Shown here: piece by piece, positions 1-7,553 of the stretch
Position numbering within the stretch: the stretch's first letter is position 1
Layout of the letters: each line of letters opens with the position of its first letter
Source: an uncultured Anaeroplasmataceae bacterium
Lineage (GTDB): Bacteria; Bacillota_I; Bacilli_A; Acholeplasmatales; Anaeroplasmataceae
NCBI GenBank assembly: GCA_910584005.1
Contig: CAJTXR010000002.1
Span: forward strand, 1-64,000
Reading direction: 5' to 3'
Length of the DNA stretch: 64,000 bases
The notes under the pieces: generated by a model
The model's input: the letters and a program-made list of their open reading frames with translations, nothing else
What the model was told of the DNA's origin: nothing
Database searches by the model: none
Translations under genes and position numbers: made by a program

Positions 1-54
1 AGCACTTGACTGTTAATCAAGGTGTCGTAGGTTCGAGTCCTACTGCGGGCGCCA
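1..54 (+). tRNA. tRNA-Asn(GTT), 3' part only
   Basis: The window opens inside a tRNA gene. The anticodon stem (5-9 with 17-21) encloses a loop with anticodon GTT at 12-14. The T arm follows, then the acceptor 3' strand (44-50), a G discriminator and an encoded CCA at 52-54. The 5' half lies outside the window. Asn is read from the anticodon; a G discriminator is usual for tRNA-Asn. Confidence 0.9.
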
Positions 55-86
55 TGAAATAAAATGAATTTAAATTAAAGTAGATT

Positions 87-114
87 GCTTGAATTAATTA
101 GTTCAAGCTTTTTT
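87..114 (+). terminator. Intrinsic terminator after tRNA-Asn
   Basis: A seven-pair stem (gcttgaa with ttcaagc) with a short AT loop is followed by a run of T. It sits about 30 bases after the tRNA and closes that transcription unit before the AAA ATPase module. Confidence 0.7.
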
Positions 115-297
115 AATTATAATATTAGATATATTAATGAAAAAATAAAATAATAAAACATATTTTAAGAAACTAAAAAAGAAAATAGTTATTGGGTATA
201 TATTTAAGGCTTTATCTATAAAATTAATGTTTTTTTTTATAATAAAATGAAAAGTAGCTGTTTTTTATTACATTTTGTAATAATAATTAGTGAATTA

Positions 298-326
298 TTG
301 AATAAAAATTAAAAAAGTGATATACT
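298..326 (+). promoter_or_regulatory. SigA-type promoter for the AAA ATPase/TOPRIM pair
   Basis: TTGAAT at 298-303 and TATACT at 321-326 are separated by exactly 17 bases. A TG dinucleotide sits just before the -10, giving an extended -10. The start codon at 350 lies about 25 bases downstream. Confidence 0.6.
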
Positions 327-349
327 ATTTATATGAGGAGGCTTTATTT

Positions 350-1690
350 ATGTTTACATATGTTAAATTATATAATTATCGTTCGTTAAATAATGTGTTT
401 TTTAATTTAAAAGAAACAAAAGATAAAATAAAAAAATTAGTTGCAGTATATGGTGAAAATGGTTGTGGAAAATCTAACTTAATAAGATCATTTTATTTTT
501 TAGAAAGACTTATGCATTCTTTTGATATAGAACAAAACGAAATAGAACTTACTGAATTTTTAAATGAAAAAGGCAAAAATAATATTCCTCCTTTTTTCTT
601 TGAAATTTTTCGAAAAAATACTGTTTCCAATATTTATATTAATTCAAGAACAGTTGATTGTGAGGATAGTACAAGAATTGAATTTGGCTTTGAAATTGAA
701 GGACATGAAGGATATTACATAATTGAATTTAAAGAAACAATTTCGTATGAAAAGTTATATTATTTTACTGGAAATCAAAATGGATTAATTTTTGAAATTG
801 AAAAAGACTTAATCAAAGAACCAAAATTTGCTCCTTTAATTTTTAAAACAAATAAAATAAAAAAAGAATTAAAAGATCTTATCCTAAAGTATTGGGGAAG
901 ACACTCTATGCTTGCAATAACTTTTGATATGCTAAAAAAATTAAATCAAGAATATATGAAAGAAAACATTTCACCATATTTATTTGATTTTCATAATATG
1001 ATTAGTGAAACATCGGTTGATTTGAAAGAAGGGAATGGTGGAGCTATGATTTCCTCTTCTAAACATATAAATTTTATTTCCAATTTGGAAAAAGGAGATA
1101 TATCTATTGAAAATGAATGGTTGTTAGATAATACTGAAAAAATCATTAATGATTTTTTCACACAAACTTATTCTGATATAAAAAAAGTTTTTTTTAAAAC
1201 TGAAAAAGAAGAAAAAAGAATTAAGTACCATTTGATGTTTTATAAGAATATAAATGATAAAATTCGTTTAATTCCAGTTGAACAAGAATCAACAGGAACA
1301 AGACAAATTTTGAATATTTTGAGAAATTTATTTGGAGTATTTTGTGGCTGTACAGTTATTATAGATGAAGTAGATAATGGGGTCCACGACCTATTATTGA
1401 AAGTAATAATAGAATCAATGAAAGATTATATAACTGGTCAACTAATTTTCACCACTCACAATACAAGTTTGTTAGAATCTTTAGATCCAAAGATGGTATA
1501 TATAATTAATGGAAATTATGATGGTACAAAAGAAATAATATGCTTATCGGATTATAAAATACAAGATCATAATAGTCCTCGAGTAAGATATATGAAAGGA
1601 TTATATGGCGGGATTCCATTTGTTGATAGTGTGGATTATTTGGAAATAATCAGCAAATTAAAAGATGATAATTGTGAGTTTAAAGAATGA
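350..1690 (+). CDS. AAA15-family (COG1106-like) ATPase, probable defence ATPase
   Basis: A 446-residue ABC/SMC-like ATPase. Walker A GENGCGKS is at about residues 35-42. The signature-like TGTRQILNIL precedes a Walker B (TVIIDEVDNG, around residue 337), and an H-loop TTHN follows. An N-terminal YRSLNN strand is typical of the AAA15/RecF-like group. The start at 350 is chosen because GAGGAGG lies just upstream; an earlier in-frame ATG at 317 overlaps the promoter. The stop overlaps the next start as ATGA, so translation is coupled to a TOPRIM-like partner. Such ATPase plus separate TOPRIM pairs occur in phage-defence systems (AbiLi/AbiLii, RloA/RloB-like, PARIS AriA/AriB). Function is inferred from architecture; which named system it belongs to is not settled. 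Confidence 0.8.
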   Translation: MFTYVKLYNYRSLNNVFFNLKETKDKIKKLVAVYGENGCGKSNLIRSFYFLERLMHSFDIEQNEIELTEFLNEKGKNNIPPFFFEIFRKNTVSNIYINSRTVDCEDSTRIEFGFEIEGHEGYYIIEFKETISYEKLYYFTGNQNGLIFEIEKDLIKEPKFAPLIFKTNKIKKELKDLILKYWGRHSMLAITFDMLKKLNQEYMKENISPYLFDFHNMISETSVDLKEGNGGAMISSSKHINFISNLEKGDISIENEWLLDNTEKIINDFFTQTYSDIKKVFFKTEKEEKRIKYHLMFYKNINDKIRLIPVEQESTGTRQILNILRNLFGVFCGCTVIIDEVDNGVHDLLLKVIIESMKDYITGQLIFTTHNTSLLESLDPKMVYIINGNYDGTKEIICLSDYKIQDHNSPRVRYMKGLYGGIPFVDSVDYLEIISKLKDDNCEFKE

Positions 1691-2273
1691 GAAAACTAAA
1701 TTATACAAAATGTGGTGTTATTTGCCATGGACTATCTGAAATTCAAATTGTAAAATATATTAAATCTAATCTGCATTTGAAATTAGAAATTCTTTCAAAA
1801 GATAATGGTCATTCATCAATACAAATTACTAGTTTATTGAAATATTTAAATAATAAATCTTTTTTGAACTTAAAAGAGTTTAGTGAAAAATATGATATTG
1901 AATATAAGAAAAGATATTAGTAGATTTTAAATTGTTTATTATTATGGATACTGATGACTGTATGGAAGAGCAGAAAAAAGCATTTTTAAATAAAGAAATG
2001 TTCAAATCCCATCCACTATATAATTATATAGTTCCTATTTCAAACATACCTAATTTAGAGAGTGTTTTAGTAAAATCTAAAATAATGGTAAAAAAAATTA
2101 AAACTAAAGAAAAAGGTGAATATTATATCAAAACTTTTCCTATAAATAGTGAGCCTTTTTCTTTGAATTCTTTTAATGAAATCACTAGTTTGAGAGATAA
2201 ACTACAACTTGTACAAGATACAAATTTAGATGAGTTTTTGAATTATTGCTTAGATATAGTCAAAAAAAAGTAA
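1687..2273 (+). pseudogene. Frameshifted TOPRIM-like partner of the AAA15 ATPase
   Basis: The first reading frame (1687-1920) contains VICHGLSEIQI, which fits the first TOPRIM motif with its conserved Glu. It ends at a TAG. The adjacent frame continues with LVDFKLFIIMDTDDC, the DxD motif of TOPRIM, and runs to 2273. The two pieces join into one protein of about 195 residues if the frame moves by -1 between about 1908 and 1920; a TAA blocks the second frame upstream of that. The junction lies in an A-rich stretch but has no clear slippery heptamer. The second frame's own start would be a TTG without a good ribosome site. I read this as a broken gene or a sequence error, not two genes. An intact partner would be a metal-dependent nuclease. 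Confidence 0.65.
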
Positions 2274-2466
2274 AAGAGTTATCTTTATTTTCCATCATCC
2301 TTGGAGATAAAAAAGCATTTTTTATGATACATATTTCAATGTGATTATAAGTAAATATTTTACTAGTACTAAAATTTACAAATGTTAATTTCACGTGCTC
2401 TTTTTCCAATGTAATTTGCTAGCAATTTTTATAAGAAAGAGGTATGATATAAAAGAGGTGTTATAT

Positions 2467-3207
2467 ATGGATTTTGGTACAAAATTAAATTTGTTGAGAA
2501 AAAATAGAGGTCTATCTCAAGAAGAACTTGCCCAAAGGATTAATGTTACAAGACAGACAATTTCGAAGTGGGAATTAGGAGATACGATTCCTGATATGAC
2601 CAAACTGATCGAATTAAGTCAACTATTTGAAATTTCAATAGATGAGTTGGTTGGATTTGAAGTTGCAAATAAAAAGCAACACACCAAATTTCACTATGAA
2701 TATAAAAGTAAATGCACTTTATGGGGTATTCCTTTAGTTCATGTTAATTTTGGAGCAGGCATGTATCGTGCAAAAGGAATTATAGCGATTGGAAATATTT
2801 CTACTGGTATAATATCTTTGGGTATTCTATCTTTGGGAATATTGTGTTTTGGACCTATTGGTATAGGGCTTTTATGTTTATGCTCTTTAGGTCTTGGCGG
2901 AATTGTCTTAGGCGGTCTTGTTCTAGGGTTATTATCTATTGGAGGTATCTCTATTGGCATATTTTCTATCGGTGGAGTTTCTATTGGAATATATGCAATA
3001 GGAGGCATTGCTATTGCAAAGGATATTGCTTATGGTGGAGTGGCTATAGGAAAAATTGCAATTGGCAATAAATGCAGAGGGGAATGGAAGTATTTTATTG
3101 AAGATGGAGTTGCTCTTTTTACAAAAGAAGAACTGAAAAATCAAATACATTTATGCTATCCAAATTTATGGAAAGTTATCATAAATATTTTCATTGGTTT
3201 GGTATAA
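2467..3207 (+). CDS. XRE-family HTH protein with glycine/isoleucine pentapeptide-period repeats
   Basis: 246 residues. Residues about 5-60 form a classic HTH_3 DNA-binding domain (LSQEELAQRINVTRQTISKW). From about residue 96 to 204 the protein consists of five-residue units of the form [SA]-I-G-x-x (for example SIGGI, SIGIF, SIGGV, SIGIY, AIGGI). A short polar C-terminal tail follows. The regular period of five suggests a beta-helix-like fold, though a hydrophobic membrane-associated segment cannot be excluded. The start at 2467 is used because GAGGTG precedes it; an in-frame ATG at 2395 has no such site. Regulatory target unknown. It stands alone between the AAA ATPase pair and a tRNA pair. 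Confidence 0.75.
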   Translation: MDFGTKLNLLRKNRGLSQEELAQRINVTRQTISKWELGDTIPDMTKLIELSQLFEISIDELVGFEVANKKQHTKFHYEYKSKCTLWGIPLVHVNFGAGMYRAKGIIAIGNISTGIISLGILSLGILCFGPIGIGLLCLCSLGLGGIVLGGLVLGLLSIGGISIGIFSIGGVSIGIYAIGGIAIAKDIAYGGVAIGKIAIGNKCRGEWKYFIEDGVALFTKEELKNQIHLCYPNLWKVIINIFIGLV

Positions 3208-3252
3208 TATAGAGATTATTTGCCTTATTTTTTAGAAAAAAACAAAATTATC

Positions 3253-3280
3253 TTGATTTCTTTTGTTTTTTCGTTATAAT
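3253..3280 (+). promoter_or_regulatory. Promoter of the tRNA-Val/tRNA-Thr unit
   Basis: TTGATT at 3253-3258 and a perfect TATAAT at 3275-3280 have a 16-base spacer. The first tRNA begins 21 bases after the -10. Confidence 0.65.
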
Positions 3281-3301
3281 AAATAAGTACAAGCAAATAA
3301 T

Positions 3302-3377
3302 GGAGGTTTAGCTCAGTTGGGAGAGCATCTGCCTTACAAGCAGAGGGTCGGCGGTTCGAGCCCGTCAACCTCCACCA
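3302..3377 (+). tRNA. tRNA-Val(TAC)
   Basis: Acceptor strands ggaggtt (3302-3308) and aacctcc (3367-3373) pair perfectly. The anticodon loop reads cttacaa with anticodon TAC. Discriminator A and CCA are encoded (3374-3377). Length is 76 bases. Confidence 0.95.
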
Positions 3378-3382
3378 TTAAT

Positions 3383-3458
<76 letters not shown>

Positions 3459-3476
3459 TTTCTATGAAGTTAAAAC

Positions 3477-3510
3477 AGCCTAATCTATCAAGATAAGGCT
3501 TATTTTTTTT
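3477..3510 (+). terminator. Terminator after tRNA-Thr
   Basis: Stem agcct...aggct with an inner atct/agat helix, interrupted by one A-A mismatch, is followed by a T-rich tract at 3503-3510. Confidence 0.75.
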
Positions 3511-3592
3511 ATAAAATTATAACGCTTTCTTTTTATGAAGGGTTTTATTTATTTTGATTTGTGGTATGATATTGATAGAGGTGACAAAACAA

Positions 3593-5014
3593 ATGCGTAA
3601 AACAAAAATTATATGTACATTAGGTCCAGCTTGTGATACAGACGAAATGTTAAAAGCCATGATACAAAATGGCCTTGATTGTGCAAGATTAAATTTCTCT
3701 CACGGAACCCATGAGGAACAAAAGGTAAGAATGGATCGTGTAAAACGGGTTAGAAAAGAGTTGGGAATTCCGCTTCCTATTTTACTAGATACAAAAGGTC
3801 CAGAAATAAGGGTAAGACTTTTTAAAAATAAAAAAGTGGAATTAAAAAAAGGCCAAGAATTCACATTTAGTTCAGATTATGATTTGATTGGAGATGAAAC
3901 TAAAGTAGGATTAACCTATCCTAATTTAGCACTATATGTAAATCGTCCAGGAATTAAAATCTTAGCAGATGATGGCAAGGTTTCCTTTGAAGTACTACGT
4001 GTTGAAAGTAAGGATGTGATTTGTAAGGTTTTAAATGATGCTTGTCTTTCTGACCGCAAATCAATTAATATTCCTAATGTAATCGTAGATATGCCATATA
4101 TATCAGAAGTAGATCGTTCTGACTTGATTTTTGGTATAGAGCAATGTGTAGATTACATCGCAGCATCCTTTGTAAGAAGAAAAGAAGATGTATTAGAACT
4201 TAGAGCGTTACTTGATCAATATGATACTTCTGGTAAAATCAGAATCATTTCTAAAATTGAAAATACAGAAGGAATTGAAAAAATGGATGAAATTATTGAA
4301 GCATCCGATGGAATTATGGTTGCGAGAGGAGATATGGGAGTCGAGGTTCCTTTTAAAATGCTTCCTTCTATTCAAAAAACGTTAATAGATAAGTGTTACC
4401 ATGCAGGAAAAATCGTAGTTACAGCTACTCAAATGTTAGATTCTATGCAAACAAATCCTCGTCCTACACGTGCAGAGGTTAGTGATGTAGCCAATGCGAT
4501 TTATGATCGTACGACAGCGATTATGCTATCAGGCGAATCCGCTGCTGGAAAATATCCTTTAGAATCCGTATCTGCAATGAAGGATATTGCTGAGTATACT
4601 GAAAGTGATATCAATTTTCAAGACCGGTATTTTCAGAATAAATTAAATTTAGGGGAAGATTTTTTATCTGCTATTTGCAATGCGGCAGTGAATGCTGCTT
4701 ACCAAGTAGATGCAAAGGCAATCATATGTGTAACGAATAATGGATTAACTGCATTTAAGGTATCTGCTTATCGTCCTGTTTGTCCTGTTATTGCTGTGAC
4801 TGTAAATGAAAAGGCATGTCGTCAATTAAATTTAGCTTGGAATGTATATCCTGTTTATGCCGAAAAGAAAGCATCCATAGATGAACTTTTCCAATATGCT
4901 ATTGATAAAGCTTTAGAAACTCATGTTGTTAAAAAGGGAGATAAAGTAATTATTACGGGTGCTTCAGCAGTAGGAAATGCAATTACTGATACAATAAAAC
5001 TTCATATATTATAA
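3593..5014 (+). CDS. pyk: Pyruvate kinase
   Basis: 473 residues. The protein converts phosphoenolpyruvate and ADP to pyruvate and ATP in the last step of glycolysis. It opens with RKTKIICTLGPA. It also carries the LDTKGPEIR substrate segment, IISKIENTEG with the catalytic Lys, VARGDMGVE, and the TATQMLDSM...PTRAEVSDVANA signature. Length matches the short form without the C-terminal PEP-utiliser domain found in Bacillus. The start at 3593 lies behind GAGGTGAC; an upstream in-frame ATG at 3554 falls in the likely promoter (TATGAT at about 3564). Single-gene unit between tRNA clusters. Identification is secure. Confidence 0.97.
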   Translation: MRKTKIICTLGPACDTDEMLKAMIQNGLDCARLNFSHGTHEEQKVRMDRVKRVRKELGIPLPILLDTKGPEIRVRLFKNKKVELKKGQEFTFSSDYDLIGDETKVGLTYPNLALYVNRPGIKILADDGKVSFEVLRVESKDVICKVLNDACLSDRKSINIPNVIVDMPYISEVDRSDLIFGIEQCVDYIAASFVRRKEDVLELRALLDQYDTSGKIRIISKIENTEGIEKMDEIIEASDGIMVARGDMGVEVPFKMLPSIQKTLIDKCYHAGKIVVTATQMLDSMQTNPRPTRAEVSDVANAIYDRTTAIMLSGESAAGKYPLESVSAMKDIAEYTESDINFQDRYFQNKLNLGEDFLSAICNAAVNAAYQVDAKAIICVTNNGLTAFKVSAYRPVCPVIAVTVNEKACRQLNLAWNVYPVYAEKKASIDELFQYAIDKALETHVVKKGDKVIITGASAVGNAITDTIKLHIL

Positions 5015-5084
5015 TTACCTATATCATTTTTTAAACCCTTCATATATTATTATTGTAGCAACGCTACGAAGGGAGATTTAAAAT

Positions 5085-5441
5085 ATGTGTAGAAAAGAAC
5101 ACGATTGTGATCGTGAATGTAAACAAGAAATTGTTGTTGGGAATACTACTTTTAAATATGAATTAAATCAAGTAAACGAAAATACATATGATTTGGTAGC
5201 TACACCTTGCAACATTCCTACATCTGTTTACTGTATTGCAAGAATATCTGTAAGAGAAAATTGCTGCAATAACATGGAATATTATCAAGCATTTATTAAT
5301 ACAGATCCAGTAGAAATTATTCAGGATTGTAATTTATGTGATATAATTGCTAGAGCTATTGCAACATACTTTGATCATACACCTGTAATTAATACAAATA
5401 ATTGCACTTGTAATCGAAGAAATTCTTTTGGATTCTTTTAG
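5085..5441 (+). CDS. Cysteine-rich small protein of unknown function
   Basis: 118 residues with 11 cysteines, spread as a C-x5-C-x3-C group at the N-terminus, a CC pair in the middle, a CNLC motif and a CTC near the end. No signal peptide or membrane helix is visible. The middle (TTFKYELNQVNENTYDL, then strand-rich segments) looks like a small beta domain. A good ribosome site (GAAGGGAG) precedes the ATG. It follows pyk by 70 bases and is followed by a long hairpin. I do not recognise the family. Because the window also carries spore genes, a spore-surface role is conceivable, but nothing here proves it. Confidence 0.7.
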   Translation: MCRKEHDCDRECKQEIVVGNTTFKYELNQVNENTYDLVATPCNIPTSVYCIARISVRENCCNNMEYYQAFINTDPVEIIQDCNLCDIIARAIATYFDHTPVINTNNCTCNRRNSFGFF

Positions 5442-5444
5442 TTC

Positions 5445-5480
5445 AATTTGGGGGGCTGGAAACATCCAGTCCCACAAATT
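5445..5480 (+). other. Long imperfect hairpin after the Cys-rich gene
   Basis: aatttg at 5445-5450 pairs with caaatt at 5475-5480. A G-run pairs with tccc, and ctgga pairs with tccag around an aaca loop. That gives about 15 pairs with one mismatch. No T-run follows directly, so it is either a weak terminator or an mRNA-end stabiliser. Confidence 0.55.
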
Positions 5481-5550
5481 AAAATCTTCCATGAAGGCTG
5501 AATTAACAGTCTTTTTTCTTTTTTAGTTTTATAATTTTTGAAAAAAGGTA

Positions 5551-5579
5551 TTGCATTATTAATATGAGTGTGATAGAAT
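5551..5579 (+). promoter_or_regulatory. Promoter of the tRNA-Pro/tRNA-Gly unit
   Basis: TTGCAT at 5551-5556 and TAGAAT at 5574-5579 have a 17-base spacer, with TG just before the -10. The tRNA starts 36 bases later. Confidence 0.6.
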
Positions 5580-5615
5580 ATATGAGCGTGAAAAATATTT
5601 TCACTTTATATACAT

Positions 5616-5692
5616 CGGAAAGTAGCTTAGCTTGGTAGAGCGCCTGGTTTGGGACCAGGAGGTCGCAGGTTCAAATCCTGTCTTTCCGACCA
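5616..5692 (+). tRNA. tRNA-Pro(TGG)
   Basis: Acceptor strands cggaaag (5616-5622) and ctttccg (5682-5688) pair perfectly. The anticodon stem ctggt/accag holds loop ttgggacc-like sequence with anticodon TGG. A discriminator and CCA are encoded. Length 77. Confidence 0.95.
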
Positions 5693-5702
5693 GTTGATTT
5701 AT

Positions 5703-5776
5703 GCGAGCGTAGTTTAATGGTAGAACCTTAGCCTTCCAAGCTAATGACGTGGGTTCGATTCCCATCGCTCGCTCCA
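5703..5776 (+). tRNA. tRNA-Gly(TCC)
   Basis: Acceptor strands gcgagcg (5703-5709) and cgctcgc (5766-5772) pair perfectly. The anticodon is TCC, inside ttagc/gctaa. Discriminator T and CCA are encoded. Length 74. It follows tRNA-Pro by ten bases. Confidence 0.95.
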
Positions 5777-5791
5777 TTAGATATGAACTTG

Positions 5792-5815
5792 CCTCTATTT
5801 ATTAGAGGTTTTTTT
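5792..5815 (+). terminator. Terminator after tRNA-Gly
   Basis: Stem cctct/agagg with a seven-base loop is followed by seven T. Confidence 0.75.
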
Positions 5816-6102
5816 ATTTATATAATTAATGTATTCTTGAATTAAATAAATGAAGTCCCTTTTTGTATTGAACGAAAAATCTTATTATTAAATTTGATTT
5901 ATAAAAGAACAAATGATTTATAAAAGAACAAAAATGAAATTTCGTTTTGCTTTTTTACGGCATAAGTAACGCGTAAAATTCATAAAATTAGAATAGTGAA
6001 ATAAAAAAGAAAAAAAATCATATAAAAAATCTTTTTTTTGTAGAAAAAAAATGTTTATTAGTTTATAATAAGAATAAAGAAAAAGAATGAGGTGTAGAAT
6101 TT
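5816..6102 (+). other. AT-rich intergenic stretch with a 19-base tandem repeat
   Basis: No coding potential is seen. A direct tandem repeat of tgatttataaaagaacaaa (two copies, 5895-5932) is the only clear structure. A TATAAT at 6064-6069 lies about 35 bases before the next start and is its likely -10; no convincing -35 was found. Confidence 0.5.
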
Positions 6103-7503
6103 ATGTTTTTATTTTTAGAAAATCCCGCAGATATTGCATTTTTTATTGCTTTAGGTGCTGCAATTGTTTTACTATTAATTGTATTTATTGCATCTAAAAT
6201 TGTTCAACATCAAAGAGATAAGAAATATGAAGCAGAATACAATAAGAGAAATGCATTAGAAAATAAAGAAGAATTAGAAGAGGTTCAACCAGTAGAAGAA
6301 CAACCAGCTGAAGAAGAGTTAAAAACAGATGCTGTAGAGAAAGAACCAAGCGAAGTAGAATCTGATGTAAAAGAAGAAGAACTTCTTGAAGAAAAAGTTG
6401 AAGAGCCTATCAAAGAACAACCTGTTCAAGATGAACCTGCTAAGGAAGAAGCAAAGCCAGAGGAAACTCCAGTTCAAGAGGCTTTTGTGGTTAAAGAGCC
6501 AAGGAAAAAAACTCCTGCAAAGAAATCTACAACAACAAAAGCACCAGCTAAGAAAACTGAACCTGTAAAAAAAGAAGAATCAAAAACAGAAGAAAAGGTT
6601 GAAGAACCTGTCAAAGAAGAAGTTAAGCCAGTAAAAGCTGAGCCTAAAAAGAGTCCAGCCAAAACAAGTGCAAAGACTACGACAACAAAATCAACACCAG
6701 CAAAAGCACCAACTAAGAAAACAACTTCTACAATGACAAAAGCAACTCCAAAGAAAGAAACTACACCAGCACCAAAGGGTAGACAATATAATGGAAAATA
6801 TGAAGTATTTCCTAGTGGAGATGGATATCAATATCGACTTAAGGCTTCTAATGGTGAGCAATTGGTTTTAAGTGAGATTTACTCTACTAAAGACAGTGCC
6901 ATGAAAGCAATTGATGCAGTTAAAAGAAACATTGAAACTGGCGAAATCAGAATAATTGAAGATAAGCATGGTATGTATAAATTCAAGTTAACCTCTAAGA
7001 ACTATCGAGTATTAGCCTTAGGAGCAACATATACAACTCAAGCAAGTGCAGTTCGTGCATCAGAGTCTTTTAAAAAATTTGCAATTAAAGCAGACACTGT
7101 AGAAATTGATACTCCAGCTGATCAAGATGTTACAGAATCAATTGTTGATATCTCAGGAGCAGAAGATAAAACAGGAGGTAAATTTATTGTTGAAAAATTC
7201 AACGGTGAATTTAGCTGGGATTTAAAAGCTGCAAATGGTCAAATCTTATGTCAAGCTGAAGGATATACTTCTAAGAGTGGTGTTATGAGTTCAATTGAAA
7301 GTTTTAAAAAGAATGTAGAAACAGGATCTTTTAAAACAATTAAAGATAAGAGTGGTTCTTATCATTATAAACTTTACACTGCAAGTGGTAGAGTTGCTGC
7401 AATTGGTGAAGCATATAGTTCTAAACAAGGAGCTGAATCTGCTGCCATCTCCGTAGCATCTTATTATAAGAATGCAGAAGTTTCTGAAAAAAACGATAAG
7501 TAA
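6103..7503 (+). CDS. Membrane-anchored protein with a charged Pro/Lys/Glu linker and tandem DUF1508 (YegP-like) repeats
   Basis: 466 residues. An N-terminal hydrophobic helix is at about residues 11-31. It is followed by about 190 residues that are first Glu-rich, then Lys/Ala/Pro/Thr-rich (KTPAKK-like), a flexible histone-H1-like linker. The C-terminal half holds two related pairs of DUF1508 units (about 226-331 and 355-460), each with the pattern G-K-Y-x-V...Y-R-L-K-A-x-N-G-x...S-x-x-S-A. DUF1508/YegP domains are small alpha/beta domains of unknown function. The basic linker could bind nucleic acid or the cell wall. The start has a GAGGTG site. It is a single-gene unit closed by a strong terminator. 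Confidence 0.8.
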   Translation: MFLFLENPADIAFFIALGAAIVLLLIVFIASKIVQHQRDKKYEAEYNKRNALENKEELEEVQPVEEQPAEEELKTDAVEKEPSEVESDVKEEELLEEKVEEPIKEQPVQDEPAKEEAKPEETPVQEAFVVKEPRKKTPAKKSTTTKAPAKKTEPVKKEESKTEEKVEEPVKEEVKPVKAEPKKSPAKTSAKTTTTKSTPAKAPTKKTTSTMTKATPKKETTPAPKGRQYNGKYEVFPSGDGYQYRLKASNGEQLVLSEIYSTKDSAMKAIDAVKRNIETGEIRIIEDKHGMYKFKLTSKNYRVLALGATYTTQASAVRASESFKKFAIKADTVEIDTPADQDVTESIVDISGAEDKTGGKFIVEKFNGEFSWDLKAANGQILCQAEGYTSKSGVMSSIESFKKNVETGSFKTIKDKSGSYHYKLYTASGRVAAIGEAYSSKQGAESAAISVASYYKNAEVSEKNDK

Positions 7504-7510
7504 AAATGCA

Positions 7511-7539
7511 AAAGACATCAGGAAACTGATGTCTTTTTT
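7511..7539 (+). terminator. Strong terminator with GAAA tetraloop
   Basis: Nine-pair stem agacatcag/ctgatgtct with a GAAA loop, then a run of T (7534-7539). Confidence 0.9.
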
Positions 7540-7553
7540 AAGGATGTGATACT

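Noticed and set aside
1932..2273. Treating the second TOPRIM half as its own gene with a TTG start
   Set aside because: No ribosome site and the TOPRIM motifs complement the preceding frame; a broken single gene explains both.
2739..3008. Minus-strand open frame rich in Pro and Ile opposite the HTH repeat protein
   Set aside because: It is the mirror of the glycine/isoleucine repeats and has no ribosome site; repeat-coding DNA often leaves other frames open.
6386..6662. Open frames on both strands inside the charged linker of the DUF1508 protein
   Set aside because: Low-complexity Lys/Glu codons keep other frames open; no ribosome site or domain.
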